Shown: positions 43,416-53,184, counted from the first letter of the stretch. The stretch is DNA of 64,000 bases from Oculatella sp. LEGE 06141 (GCF_015207605.1 NZ_JADEWO010000012.1:62001-126000), one strand, 5' to 3'. The notes: generated by a model from the sequence alone, not told the origin. Numbers and translations: made by a program.

Positions 43416-46400
43416 TTATTGCTCCACAGTAAAGGTTCCAACAGACGCTTGCAGCTCTTGAGCGATCCTCACGGTTTGGCGCAAAGAGCCAGACACCTTG
43501 TTGGAGGAGTCTGAGGTGAGTTCAGAAACCTGAGCCACTTCCTGCATCAGTTTGGCTACTTCGCGCGAGGTTTGCGTTTGCGACACGGTTGCTTGCGAAA
43601 TCGATTTCACCAGTTGATTGATGTGTTGCGACACCGTCAAAATTTGGTGGAGGCTGCGCTTGGTTTCCTCGACTTGCCGGGTGCCCACCACAGCTTGAGC
43701 AGTGCTTTGTTCCATCGCTTCAACCACTTGATGCGTTTCAAACTGAATAGTGGCAATGATTTGCTCTACTTCCTTGGTCGCGGCGGCTGACTTAGCGGCC
43801 AGTTCTCCGACTTCCTCCGCAACGACGGCAAAGCCCTGCCCATCTTCACCTGCTCGCGCCGCCTCAATGCCTGCATTAACGGCCAGCAAATTGGTTTGCA
43901 GCGCAATTTTTTCGATCAATGAAATGACCCTTGAAATTCGTTGCGATGACTCGCTCAAGCGCTTCATTTTCTTGGACGTATCGCCGATGGTGGCTCGCAG
44001 ACTTAAGATACTGTCTACCGTTCGATCCATTGCCATGCCGCCCGTCTCTGCGGTGAGAAATGCCGTATCTGCTACTTCTGCGGCTTGGCGAGCATTATCT
44101 GCTACAGCCTGAATAGAGACGGTCATCTGCTCAACGGAATCGAGGACGCGGGTAATTTTCTTGGCTTGCGTCAGCGCCATTGCGGCGAGTTGCTCGGTGG
44201 CATCCTCATTATCGCCGATCGCCTCACTCACCTGAATGGCCGAAACCTTCACATCCGTTACAATTTGCCGCAAGCTTTCAACAATGGAGTTGAAGAAGTC
44301 GGCAACGGTACCAACCTCTCCATCAGTGACCTCAGCACGTACGGTCAAATCTCCCATTGCTGCCCCTTCAACGCTGTTGAGCAACTGCATGAACTGTTGT
44401 TGCAGCGCTTCTTTTTGACGGCGTTGTTCTCTGGCTAACATGCCAGCCTGTTCAACGGCGGCTTCCTTTTGCTTCAGGAGGTTGCGTAGGGCTTCTTTTT
44501 GCTGCCGCTGTTCCTCTGCCAGGATGCGAGCTTGCTCAACGGCGGCTTCCTTTTGTTTCAGGAGGTCGCGCAGGGCTTCTTTTTGCTGCCGCTGTTCCTC
44601 TGCCAGGATGCGAGCTTGCTCAACGGCGGCTTCCTTTTGTTCGAGCAAACGGCACCGATCGAGCGCCAGTCCAATTTGATTAGCGACCTGCATCATCAAA
44701 TCAATGTCAGATTGCTCCCACTGGCGAGGTTGCGAACACTGATGAGCGATCAATAAGCCACACAGTTGCTCATGTTGGATGATGGGAGTTACAAGAATGG
44801 CTTTAACTGAAAAGGGTTGCAGTTGTTTGATGTAACAACCAGGCAGGCCGGATTGCTCGATATTGCCGATCGCCCGAATGCGGCCTTGCTTATACCGCTC
44901 GGCATATCCTTTGGCGAAACAGGCATCACTTAATTCTGTTCCCAGGGTTTTAGAGAAGCGGCGATCGACCGATTCAGCCACAACGGTGCCCTGCCACTGC
45001 GGATCAAAGGCAAACACAAGAACGCGATCGGCATACAGCACTCGGCGCACCTGCTCCAGCGGCAGTTGCGTCAAAACTGCGCTGGATGTGTTGGACTGCA
45101 CGACTTGTAGCGTAATATCTCGCAAAATTTGCGATCGATCGGTTTGGGCTTTTTGGGCTTGCAGGTAGGCGGTGCGATCGAGCAATACCCCCAGTTGGTT
45201 CGCTAACTGGCGCACAAAGCTAATTTCGGTTTCTCGCCACATATGGGTTTTGGCGCAATGATGAGCCACCAGCAACCCAAACAGGTTCTCATCATGCAAG
45301 ATGGGAACCACCAGATTGGCCTTTACCTGGAGCTGCTGCAAACGGTTGAGGTGGGCGGGATGAAACCCTGCCGTTGCAATGTCACGGGTCGGCATAACCC
45401 GGCCTTCTTTGTAGGCCGCTAATATATCGCTGGGAATGCAGGGATCTTCAATATTAGAATTGAGCGCTTTTGGCCAGTTGCCCACAACGGCTTCATTGGA
45501 AACATAGCCGCCCCGGTCTGCTGTTAAACGGTAAATCACCATTCGATCGAGTTGCAACAGTTGGCAGGATTCAGCTAAGACTTCATTGAAGACCGCCTCA
45601 ACATCCTTTTGGGTCAGGGCACGGGCGATCGACAGTTTAAAGAAGACATTCGCCTGTTCAACGGCAATGGTTTGTTCCTGCAACAGCCCGCGAATCGTTA
45701 CCACCAGCCGATTCAAGGTTTTAGCCAACGCCTGAGTTTCTGGAGTGCCCCACGCGGTAATGGTGACCTCCAAATTGCCCGAAGCCACTTCCTCCATTGC
45801 GTTTAACAAATAGCGTAGCGGCACCGACAAACGGCGCAACCCATACAACACTGCAATGGTAGCCGCGATCGCCAGCAGGGTGATGATTGCCGCCAGAATC
45901 ATCAGCCATTGGGACTGGGTAATGCCTGTGAGCAGCGGACGAGAGGTGGCCTCCTGCAAAGATGGATCAAACGAATCACCAGCCGGATCGGCGGGTTGAC
46001 TGGTGAAAGGAGCCAGGTTTGTTGCACTCTCATCCGGGTTAACGGCTACCGTCTGGCTCAATAGCCGCTCCTCAATCACTTCTGGTGCCGAGACTGCCCT
46101 GCCCGTGGCGATCGCAGACCGTTTGAATTCGGGTAACGTGCGTGAATTGGGTATGGCGGTTGCGGGGCGATCGCCAGAGGCTGCAACCGCACTGTGGCTG
46201 GCGACATTCAGCAGCGCCAGCGGCACGAGCAGGGTAGGCGAAAACCGTGCTAACCGTTGATTGTGACCCTTAATGGATGGGGACATGAGATCCGCAGAAC
46301 GGGCAGCGATGGTTCCCTGTTCAAAATCAATTGCAGATTGCGAACCCACAGAATCGATTTGAGGAGATGCGGCATTGTTCGTTTCAGAAGAATGGCGATC

Positions 46401-46436
46401 GCCAGTGCTGCTTTCTGTATGGGTTTGGTCGGCCAT
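43416..46436 (-). CDS. Methyl-accepting chemotaxis protein with two GAF domains, possible cyanobacteriochrome
   Basis: 1006 residues. Long N-terminal part with a hydrophobic segment (about 65-87), a second TM ([20 protein letters not shown], about 178-197), HAMP-like (200-255), GAF1 (about 260-410), GAF2 (about 430-600), a repeat coiled coil, a second HAMP-like part and the MCP domain ([32 protein letters not shown]). GAF1 has FHPAHL and no bilin cysteine. GAF2 has DACF (504-507) and GCY with Cys534, 28 residues after Cys506, as in DXCF cyanobacteriochromes such as TePixJ. May be a light-sensing receptor. Confidence 0.92.
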   Translation of the reverse strand: MADQTHTESSTGDRHSSETNNAASPQIDSVGSQSAIDFEQGTIAARSADLMSPSIKGHNQRLARFSPTLLVPLALLNVASHSAVAASGDRPATAIPNSRTLPEFKRSAIATGRAVSAPEVIEERLLSQTVAVNPDESATNLAPFTSQPADPAGDSFDPSLQEATSRPLLTGITQSQWLMILAAIITLLAIAATIAVLYGLRRLSVPLRYLLNAMEEVASGNLEVTITAWGTPETQALAKTLNRLVVTIRGLLQEQTIAVEQANVFFKLSIARALTQKDVEAVFNEVLAESCQLLQLDRMVIYRLTADRGGYVSNEAVVGNWPKALNSNIEDPCIPSDILAAYKEGRVMPTRDIATAGFHPAHLNRLQQLQVKANLVVPILHDENLFGLLVAHHCAKTHMWRETEISFVRQLANQLGVLLDRTAYLQAQKAQTDRSQILRDITLQVVQSNTSSAVLTQLPLEQVRRVLYADRVLVFAFDPQWQGTVVAESVDRRFSKTLGTELSDACFAKGYAERYKQGRIRAIGNIEQSGLPGCYIKQLQPFSVKAILVTPIIQHEQLCGLLIAHQCSQPRQWEQSDIDLMMQVANQIGLALDRCRLLEQKEAAVEQARILAEEQRQQKEALRDLLKQKEAAVEQARILAEEQRQQKEALRNLLKQKEAAVEQAGMLAREQRRQKEALQQQFMQLLNSVEGAAMGDLTVRAEVTDGEVGTVADFFNSIVESLRQIVTDVKVSAIQVSEAIGDNEDATEQLAAMALTQAKKITRVLDSVEQMTVSIQAVADNARQAAEVADTAFLTAETGGMAMDRTVDSILSLRATIGDTSKKMKRLSESSQRISRVISLIEKIALQTNLLAVNAGIEAARAGEDGQGFAVVAEEVGELAAKSAAATKEVEQIIATIQFETHQVVEAMEQSTAQAVVGTRQVEETKRSLHQILTVSQHINQLVKSISQATVSQTQTSREVAKLMQEVAQVSELTSDSSNKVSGSLRQTVRIAQELQASVGTFTVEQ
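44437..44643. repeat. 84-bp tandem repeat inside the MCP gene
   Basis: Units of 84 bases (28 codons), seen most clearly by AGGATGCGAGCTTGCTCAAC at 44521 and 44605. They encode three copies of [20 protein letters not shown] plus ALRDLLKQ, a coiled coil between GAF2 and the signalling part. The 28-residue period is four heptads, so copy number changes keep the register. Confidence 0.88.
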
Positions 46437-46985
46437 GTAGCAAGTTTCCTAATGGTGTAAGGAGCGAGTCAATCACATGTGGTAGGAGCACCCTGCTACG
46501 GAATACTGAGTTAAGCTGGCTCAGCCATTATTCAATGAACCCTGCGCGAACCAGAACAGCCCCGAAAACGGAACGGAGACAACATGGGGCATCATCCACC
46601 ATCATCACAACGGTACGGTTATGGGTTACTTTACGGTTTGTGCTGCCCCAGTAAGTGTGTGTATCCAAAACACTATCCAACTCTAACAGGCGAAAATCCG
46701 TGAGGTGAAACAAAATTAACCCGTTCAAGTGCTGCACTGCTGATGTTGAACGGCATCACCCCAGGCCAGTCGCCTTACTGCCCCCAGACCATCATTTTAA
46801 AGGTGCTAATTGCTACTCGCGCTCCCCCTGCGCTAATCATGAGGGCCGTCTGATTAGACAGTCTGCCACGGGGAGGCTTGCAGACCGGGTTCAACTTTAA
46901 CCGGGTGGGAGTCCGCCTGTGGCTCACCTCCCTATCACTCCCTCTCCTGTATTCTTAGGATTAGTGCTGGTTACTCAAACACAAT
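46437..46985. other. Intergenic region with a possible structured leader
   Basis: 549 bases. The left part (46437-46820) has no gene; the stretch 46833-46935 is rich in paired segments: CTAATCA/TGATTAG, GTCTGC/GCAGAC and GGGAGG/CCTCCC. It precedes the DUF1838 gene in the plus direction, so a cis-acting RNA is possible. No named riboswitch family could be matched. Confidence 0.45.
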
Positions 46986-47795
46986 ATGGTTGCCGTAACA
47001 CAACAGTTTGATGCTGAAGCGTGGGTCAAAGTTCGCGCGTCGCTTGATTCGACCCAGTCTACCTTTCTGGTGTGGCAGGGAGCTATCTATGCCTTCATTC
47101 CTGGCGAAAAGCGATCGCGACTGTTCAAAATAGTGGGCATGAGCGCCAGCCGCTGCATTGCGACTGAGGCAGGCGGTTGGGACTTTACCTCACGCGAGTT
47201 GACTTATTATCTTGATCCAGAAAGCGGCGAAGCGATTCATCAATGGCAGAATCCCTGGACAGGGGAAACGGTGCCAGTGATGCATGTGGCGAACAATCCC
47301 GTGCAGGGGCACTTCAAAGGACACTTTCCCGCCCAGGTAGATGGCGACGAAACGACCTTTGTGTTTGACCTGTTTCCCACCTATCCCAACCTCCTGGCCG
47401 ACGACCCCAAGTTTGCCGACTATAGCCCTAACCCCACCTACCAGGCCGCTGAGCTGTTTAAGCTAACGGTGCCAACGGCTGAGCTAACCCAGGCTGATAT
47501 CCCTTCTGTTTCACGGTTGCGGTTGGGCTGGGATCGAATTGGGCCGTGGTTGCCGTGGATGAAAATGGGCGATCGCCCCGGCCATTTGATCTACAGTGCC
47601 TATGGCAGCAAGGTGAGCCACTTTGCAGAACTGCCCCAACTGCTGCAAGACGAAATCAATACCCGCGTTCCGCTGTATCAGGCCGCACCCAAAGCGTTTC
47701 TCGATCAGGATGATATGACCTCATGGCTCTCCTTTCAGCAAAACTTTGATGCTTATTTGGCAGGCGATCGCTTTCCCCTACCAGCGGCAGATTAG
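46986..47795 (+). CDS. DUF1838 family protein
   Basis: 269 residues, soluble, no signal peptide. Recognised from the conserved order: a GxxYAFxPGEK strand (WQGAIYAFIPGEKRSRLFKI), REL TYYLDP, the central WQNPWTGETVPVMHVANNPV, and the C-terminal RLRLGWDRIGPWLPWMKMGD with a GHLIYSAYG motif. The family has no described reaction. Residue length is usual for it. It stands alone, with the VOC gene convergent to it. Confidence 0.75.
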   Translation: MVAVTQQFDAEAWVKVRASLDSTQSTFLVWQGAIYAFIPGEKRSRLFKIVGMSASRCIATEAGGWDFTSRELTYYLDPESGEAIHQWQNPWTGETVPVMHVANNPVQGHFKGHFPAQVDGDETTFVFDLFPTYPNLLADDPKFADYSPNPTYQAAELFKLTVPTAELTQADIPSVSRLRLGWDRIGPWLPWMKMGDRPGHLIYSAYGSKVSHFAELPQLLQDEINTRVPLYQAAPKAFLDQDDMTSWLSFQQNFDAYLAGDRFPLPAAD

Positions 47796-47826
47796 AGGGT
47801 TTTTCCAGCAGCACCCGGAACCGAGA

Positions 47827-48867
47827 TCAAGAGAATGACCCAGGAGATGCAACAAGTGCCCAGCGGTAGCCATCGGGAGCGGTAAAGGAAAAGCTGGGTT
47901 CGTTAAATTCGTTAGGCACCATTGCCGTTACCTGCAACGCCTCGCTAGCTTGAACGCGATCGTGCAGTTGCTCCAATCCCTGAACGCGATAGGTATAAAG
48001 CGACATCCCCAAACAACCCGGTCGAGCCTGAGCAAATCGTTCTGGGACGGTCATCGTTTCGGGAAAGCGAATGATGTAGAGCCGACCCGATCGCACCTGT
48101 TGCCAGTCGGCCACGGGCGATCGTGGGTCATCAAACGAGGTGACGAAGAAGCGCTCGCCCGGTTTGAGGTCAAACAATTCGCGTCCGGCGGATGAGGATT
48201 CATAGCTGGTTTCCACATCATCGCGCGACCGCACCAAGCCCAACACCTGCTCATAAAAGGTCAGCGTTTGTTTGCGATCGTCTTGAATTACCAAGCCCAT
48301 ATGGGTAATCTGGCTGGTTTGGAAAGGTGAGGTGGGGGCGATCGCGCCATAGTTTGGCATGGAATAATGGAACCGTTCAAACAATACCTGGCGGGTGAGC
48401 GGCTGGAGCAGCAGCAATTCTCGCACCCCGATCGCCGGATCAACAAACGGGCGCATGTGCCGCTCTTTGTTGTAAATGACCTCCCAGTGCAGGGACGAAT
48501 AGCGAATGGGCAACCCCGCCGCTGCCGCTTCTTCGGCCTGGTTCAAAACAGCCAGCACATCGGCAGTTAAGGTGGTTGCCCAACGGTTACCCTTGGTCTT
48601 CATGGATGCCATTTCCAACCCAGCATTGACGGGCGTTTGCCACTGCATCAGCCGCACCAGTCCATGATCGGCGGTTTGATGATAGAGCCGGATCGATCGC
48701 ACAGCGGATCGTACGCCATACAATGCTTCTGCTTCCACTGCCGAAAGCTCGCCCATCGCGCCAATGCGATAGCCAAACTGCTCCCAATACTGAAGTTGAA
48801 CAATGGGATCTGAAACTCCAATACACACTTCATATACGCCTTGCACAGAGGGAGGTTCGGGAACCAT
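47827..48867 (-). CDS. VOC superfamily (glyoxalase/dioxygenase-like) protein
   Basis: 346 residues, which suits two vicinal-oxygen-chelate modules in tandem. The N-terminal module begins VYEVCIGVSDPIVQLQYWEQ; the second (about 180 on) reads ITHMGLVIQDDRKQTLTFYE QVLGL, with a possible metal ligand His in that motif, and a C-terminal SFTAPDGYRWAL. Possible functions: dioxygenase or lyase. Substrate unknown. Converges with DUF1838 gene, gap of 31 bases. Confidence 0.75.
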   Translation of the reverse strand: MVPEPPSVQGVYEVCIGVSDPIVQLQYWEQFGYRIGAMGELSAVEAEALYGVRSAVRSIRLYHQTADHGLVRLMQWQTPVNAGLEMASMKTKGNRWATTLTADVLAVLNQAEEAAAAGLPIRYSSLHWEVIYNKERHMRPFVDPAIGVRELLLLQPLTRQVLFERFHYSMPNYGAIAPTSPFQTSQITHMGLVIQDDRKQTLTFYEQVLGLVRSRDDVETSYESSSAGRELFDLKPGERFFVTSFDDPRSPVADWQQVRSGRLYIIRFPETMTVPERFAQARPGCLGMSLYTYRVQGLEQLHDRVQASEALQVTAMVPNEFNEPSFSFTAPDGYRWALVASPGSFS

Positions 48868-49266
48868 AGGACATCAAGTTGGGGCAAGAGGAGCAATATT
48901 AGTCCGGTCGTGCAGATGGTTACTATACTACCTGGTGCGATCGCGTCTCCCTGTGGTTCGCTAGAAATTACAGCAGTTCTCAATCAAGTCAGCCACAGTC
49001 TCGCCAAGATGGGTTGGGGGGTGGGGGGTGGGATGTGGTGAATGCAAATGAAAATGGCTGTAAATCCGTCAATAGGCAGAGATTCAACCACAACTGATAT
49101 GGGATGCTCCCTTCATGTGGGAGGTTTGTCACTTTGAGGCTTATCACTTTTAAGTCACAGTTGCTCGTCACAGTAAAAGTGAGGGCTAAACCTGGCACAA
49201 CAAACGGGTTTAGTGTTAGCTCAACCGTCTTTGTCTTCTGATTGCGATCTTTGGGTGTTCCGCTGT
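48868..49266. other. Intergenic region with MITE-like copy
   Basis: About 400 bases without a gene. A MITE-like element lies at 48968-49063; the rest (49064-49266) precedes the CAP-domain gene and presumably holds its promoter, but I see no clear boxes. Confidence 0.5.
48968..49063. repeat. MITE-like element, copy 2
   Basis: 96 bases, closely matching 37627-37709 in the same orientation, with TTACAGC at one end and GCTGTAA at the other as perfect 7-bp terminal inverted repeats. The G-rich central part (GGGTTGGGGGGTGGGGGGTGG) is longer than in the other copy. No coding capacity and no transposase in the window. Confidence 0.8.
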
Positions 49267-49848
49267 ATGGGTAGAAAAAAAAATCGCCAACTTGCTATTT
49301 CTACAGGATTGGCTGCCGTCCTTTTCGCTTTAACTGGATGCGACATCACCACCACTGAGCAAATCATCGAACGCGTTCCGTCGGTTACTCGTTTACCCGG
49401 TCGAGATGCAGATGAAGCCACCCCACCGGGTGTTGATGCGCCAGAGGCTGGCCTGGGTGAGATGGAACGCTATGTGCATAGCCGCATTAATGAAATTCGC
49501 CAGCAGGAAGGGTTAGATCCACTGCAATACAATGCTGAACTGGCAGCGGTTGCCCGCAGCTACAGCCAGCGCATGGCAGAAGAAGACTTTTTTGCTCACG
49601 TTAGTCCAGATGGCAGCACTCCGGCAGAACGAGTTGAAGCGGCGGGTCTGCTGTATTGGATTGTTGGAGAAAATTTGTTTACCAGCACCAATGCACCCGA
49701 ACCGGCTCCTCTGGCGGTGCAGGGCTGGCTGGATAGTCCTGGACATCGCGAAAACATTCTGCGATCGGTCTTTTCAGAAACGGGGATCGGCGTTTGGCAA
49801 GACGGCAACACGTACTACTTCACCCAACTGTTCATGCGGCCATTGTAG
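49267..49848 (+). CDS. CAP/SCP-domain secreted lipoprotein
   Basis: 193 residues from ATG 49267. Basic MGRKKNRQL, a hydrophobic segment and LTGC lipobox (about residue 22) mark a lipoprotein. After a linker comes the CAP domain (also called PR-1/SCP): VHSRINEIRQQEGLDPLQYN, ELAAVARSYSQRMAEEDFFA, H in AHVSPDG, GENLF and SPGHRENIL (about 156-164), the usual cavity motifs. Outside-of-cell protein, family members bind lipids or act as proteases; the function here is unknown. Confidence 0.88.
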   Translation: MGRKKNRQLAISTGLAAVLFALTGCDITTTEQIIERVPSVTRLPGRDADEATPPGVDAPEAGLGEMERYVHSRINEIRQQEGLDPLQYNAELAAVARSYSQRMAEEDFFAHVSPDGSTPAERVEAAGLLYWIVGENLFTSTNAPEPAPLAVQGWLDSPGHRENILRSVFSETGIGVWQDGNTYYFTQLFMRPL

Positions 49849-49919
49849 AGGGTCGATCGCGTTCATCCTACTTTACCAATTCATTTCTAGCTCCTATGTA
49901 GACGAATATCAGAGGTTCA

Positions 49920-51257
49920 ATGAAAAGCCTGTTAATGCATAGCCCCATTGCGATCGCCATGTTATGGATCGGATCGTATTTGGCCATTACTCTGCTGCCG
50001 TTACTGGTGTTGCTGCTATATCCCCCCAACGAGTCGCGGGGATTCTGGACAGAATTCTCGGTGGCGCTTGGGTTTATTGGTCTAGCCATGATGGCGCTGC
50101 AATTTGTGATAACAGCCCGCATCAACCGCATTGAAGCATCTTACGGGGTGGATATCCTGCTGCAATTTCACCGCTATATCTCGCTGGTGGCCTTTGGCTT
50201 GATTCTGATTCATCCCGCTCTGCTGTTTATTAACCAGCCCGAAACACTGCAACTGTTGAATGTGTTTGAGGCTCCCTGGCGAGCCAGGGCAGCCGTGGCG
50301 GGGACGCTGGCGTTGATTGTGCTGGTGGTTACATCCATTTGGCGACAGCCGTTGAACATTCCTTACGAACCGTGGCGCATTCTGCATGGCGTTTTGGCGG
50401 TGACGGCTCTGGCGCTAGGGCTGGCTCATGCGTTGGGGGTCAGCTACTATCTTTCTCTGTTCTGGAAGGAGCTGTTGTGGAGTGCGATCGCCATCATTGC
50501 GCTCTTGCTGCTTGCCTATGTGCGGCTGGTGAAACCCTGGTTTATGGCGAAAAAGCTGTATCTGGTCGAGGAGGTGGTGCCCCAACGGGGCGACGTGTGG
50601 ACGTTGGTGCTGCGTCCCCAGGGGCACGAAGGAATGCCGTTTGAGCCGGGTCAGTTTGCCTGGATTACGTTAAACATCTCGCCCTTTCGCATGAGAGAAC
50701 ATCCTTTCTCAATGTCGTCCAGTGGCGATCGGGGCGATCGCCTGGAGTTTAGCATCAAAGCCCTGGGGGACTTCACTCGCCAAATTAAGGATGTTGAACC
50801 GGGCACCAAAGCCTATCTGGATGGCCCATACGGTGTGTTTACCACCGAGCGCTACTTTGATACGGCCGGGTTTGTGTTAATTGCGGGTGGAATTGGGATT
50901 ACACCCATGATGAGTATGTTGACCACAGCAGCCGAACGGCAGGACGATCGCCCTTTTTTGCTGATCTATGCCAGTAAAACCTGGGAGGATGTCACCTTCC
51001 GCGATGAGCTAGACACGCTGACGGAAAAAATCGACCTCAAGATAGTCCATGTTTTAAGAAAACCGCCGGAAGATTGGCAGGGAGAAACGGGATACATCGA
51101 TCGCGACTTACTCAACCGCTATATCCCGATTCACCGGGGCAGTCGGCAGTATTTCATCTGTGCGGCTCCGGTGGTGATGGATCAGGTTGAACTGGCGCTG
51201 CATGAGTTGAATGTTCCGGTGACGAATATTCATATGGAACACTTCAACCTGGTGTAG
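49920..51257 (+). CDS. Ferric-reductase-like transmembrane oxidoreductase
   Basis: 445 residues. About six transmembrane helices in the first 215 (TM1 about 8-33, FYs absent), with His pairs (FHRYISLVAFGLILIHPALL, near 83-102; WRILHGVLAVTALALGLAHA, near 150-169) spaced like haem b ligands. The C-terminal half has an FAD-binding part with HPFSMSS (about 261) and a GPYGVF strand, then an NAD-binding part with IAGGIGITPMMSML (about 322-335). Likely moves electrons from NAD(P)H across the membrane to ferric iron or oxygen. It may form an operon with the CAP gene. Confidence 0.9.
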   Translation: MKSLLMHSPIAIAMLWIGSYLAITLLPLLVLLLYPPNESRGFWTEFSVALGFIGLAMMALQFVITARINRIEASYGVDILLQFHRYISLVAFGLILIHPALLFINQPETLQLLNVFEAPWRARAAVAGTLALIVLVVTSIWRQPLNIPYEPWRILHGVLAVTALALGLAHALGVSYYLSLFWKELLWSAIAIIALLLLAYVRLVKPWFMAKKLYLVEEVVPQRGDVWTLVLRPQGHEGMPFEPGQFAWITLNISPFRMREHPFSMSSSGDRGDRLEFSIKALGDFTRQIKDVEPGTKAYLDGPYGVFTTERYFDTAGFVLIAGGIGITPMMSMLTTAAERQDDRPFLLIYASKTWEDVTFRDELDTLTEKIDLKIVHVLRKPPEDWQGETGYIDRDLLNRYIPIHRGSRQYFICAAPVVMDQVELALHELNVPVTNIHMEHFNLV

Positions 51258-51599
51258 CGGTGCAATGAGTAACTTCCGAGCCAATTCTGTCTAAGAGGAT
51301 GTTTTAAAGGTGCTAAGCTCCAACTCGAACCGCCCCCTAATCCCTCAATTCTGTTTCAAAGTTCCTCAACTTTGGGGGATTTAGGGGGCTAATTTAGAAT
51401 GTTGAGCCATTCTCAGACACCCTCTAAGAGGATGTTTAAAGGTCTAATTTGTAGCCTTTACAAGAGACATTTAATACTTTTCAAACATTCTTTTAGAGTT
51501 TCCCAAAGTTGGGGAATTTAGGGGGGTAATACAGACCATTGAATCTGTCTCAGGCATCCTCGACAACATGCTTAACCCATTTACATGCTTGGAGAAATT
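51258..51599. repeat. Dispersed repeat, inverted copy plus second fragment
   Basis: 51290-51430 is close to the reverse complement of 26380-26575 (GGTGCTAAGCTCCAACTCGA, TTTGGGGGATTTAGGGGGCT, AATGTTGAGCCATTCTCAGA). A second, shorter module follows to about 51560 (AGAGGATGTTTAAAGG, CCAAAGTTGGGGAATTTAGG). The spacer 51561-51599 leads to a small gene. Confidence 0.75.
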
Positions 51600-51758
51600 A
51601 TGCGCTACAGTATCATGCTGCAATTGGTAACGCTGATCACCTTTATTCTGGTGTCAACAGCGGCCTTGTTTGCCTGGTTGCAAAACCGTCAAGTGTCAAC
51701 CTCTGATTTAGAAGGTGGGGCGATCGAGCGATCCCGCCATTCCTCCATTTCTGTTTAA
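51600..51758 (+). CDS. Small single-span membrane protein
   Basis: 52 residues. The ATG at 51600 is preceded by GGAG at an ideal distance of 5 bases. The hydrophobic stretch MLQLVTLITFILVSTAALFA (about 6-25) gives one transmembrane helix, followed by a polar tail (QNRQVSTSDLEGGAIERSRH). It ends 17 bases before the next gene's ATG and likely shares its message. No family recognised; short length makes support mainly from the ribosome site and membrane segment. Confidence 0.55.
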   Translation: MRYSIMLQLVTLITFILVSTAALFAWLQNRQVSTSDLEGGAIERSRHSSISV

Positions 51759-51774
51759 TGATGCTCTACTAATC

Positions 51775-53184
51775 ATGTCCCATACTCATCGTTCAGCTTC
51801 CATCAATCGCTGGTATCAACGGTTGATTGCGTTACTGGCGTTATTAAATCTGCTGCTCGTATTTTTTGATGTTAGCTACGTCTTCTGGCGCGACTTTTAT
51901 CTAAAATATGCACCTGAGGTCGTTGAGCTATACGATCCGTTTAAAGCCATCCGACCCCATCCCGAAACGGTCTATTATCTCGATCGCGTTGATGCTCTGG
52001 AAGCAGAGGTGTTTCAAACCGGGTTAGAGTCGAGCCAGACAGACGTACTGCTGGCAGATTTGCGTACTCTCAGCCAACGGTTAGTAGACGAAAATCCGTT
52101 TGCGGCGGCCAACAAAAGCCGATCGCTCGCCAAAATTGAACGTGAAATTAGCGATCGCGTCAACACAATCTACAGCCGAGAAGGATTTAACACCTTCTGG
52201 AGTGCAGACTATTTAGGGGCAGCGGGCTGGCAGCAAGAACTAACCTTTTTCAATCAAGAACTGCGTCCGCTGATTGCGGCTAACTATTACCGCAACGTTG
52301 ATGGGTTCGGCCATTTTATCAATCGCTTCTGGCGAATTGACCTGCCGTTCGTGCTGATTTTTGCCCTGGACATTTTAGGACGCACCTATGCCATTAGCCG
52401 TCGTCGTCCTGACCTCAACTGGCTCGAAGCTCTGCTGCGCCGCTGGTGGGATTGGTTCCTGGTAATTCCGGTTTGGCGCTGGCTGCGCCTAATTCCGGTG
52501 ACCCTTCGCCTGTACAAATCTGAGTTGCTGGATCTCAGTCCGGTGCAGTCTCAGCTTAATCACGATGTTGCAGTCGGCTTTGCTCAGGAATTAACGGAGA
52601 TGGTCGGTATTCAAATGATCGACCAGATGCAAACGTTCATTCAACGGGGCAGTTTGGCCGAATGGTTGTTTCATCCAGAGTCGCGTCGCCCTTATGTGCA
52701 GGTGAATAACACCAACGAAATGCAGGCGATCGCCACTCGGCTGCTGAATGTCAGCGTTTATGATGTGGTGCCTCAAATTCAACCCGACATCCAAGCCCTG
52801 ATTCATCACAGTTTGAACCAGACGCTAAGCCAGTCTCCGGTCTATCAGCAGCTCAAACATCTGCCTGGAGTGGGTCAAATTCCGGCTCAACTAACTGAGC
52901 GGTTGGCCAGAGATTTGTCCCATGCGGCCTACGGCAGTGTAGTCAACGCTCTGGAAGATCCGGTTGGAGCCGAACTCACCACGCAACTAAGCGCCAACTT
53001 TCGGCAGGTATTAGAGGCAGAGCTGAAGAAATCCCACAACATTCAGCAAATTCAAGACTGGCTGGTTGATTTGCTAGAAGAAATCAAAATCAACTATGTT
53101 CGAACCATTGCTGAAGGCGGCATGGAGAAGGTGGTGGAAGAAGCTGAGCAGTTGCAACGACTGAGCATTAAACGCGATCGCTAA
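51775..53184 (+). CDS. Conserved membrane protein of unknown function
   Basis: 469 residues from ATG 51775; the longer frame begins inside the preceding small gene. N-terminal TM (LIALLALLNLLLVFFDVSYV, about 15-34), a soluble domain, a second TM near 190-210 (LPFVLIFALDILGRTY) followed by a short membrane-proximal basic part WWDWFLVIPVWRWLRLIPVT that resembles the start of voltage-gated ion-channel-like or MscS-like helices, and a soluble helical C-terminus of about 210 residues. Not assignable to a named function. Confidence 0.8.
   Translation: MSHTHRSASINRWYQRLIALLALLNLLLVFFDVSYVFWRDFYLKYAPEVVELYDPFKAIRPHPETVYYLDRVDALEAEVFQTGLESSQTDVLLADLRTLSQRLVDENPFAAANKSRSLAKIEREISDRVNTIYSREGFNTFWSADYLGAAGWQQELTFFNQELRPLIAANYYRNVDGFGHFINRFWRIDLPFVLIFALDILGRTYAISRRRPDLNWLEALLRRWWDWFLVIPVWRWLRLIPVTLRLYKSELLDLSPVQSQLNHDVAVGFAQELTEMVGIQMIDQMQTFIQRGSLAEWLFHPESRRPYVQVNNTNEMQAIATRLLNVSVYDVVPQIQPDIQALIHHSLNQTLSQSPVYQQLKHLPGVGQIPAQLTERLARDLSHAAYGSVVNALEDPVGAELTTQLSANFRQVLEAELKKSHNIQQIQDWLVDLLEEIKINYVRTIAEGGMEKVVEEAEQLQRLSIKRDR

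Noticed and set aside
46860-46935. tRNA gene before DUF1838
   Set aside because: GGGGAGG and CCTCCC could form an acceptor stem 63 bases apart, but D, anticodon and T arms cannot be placed.
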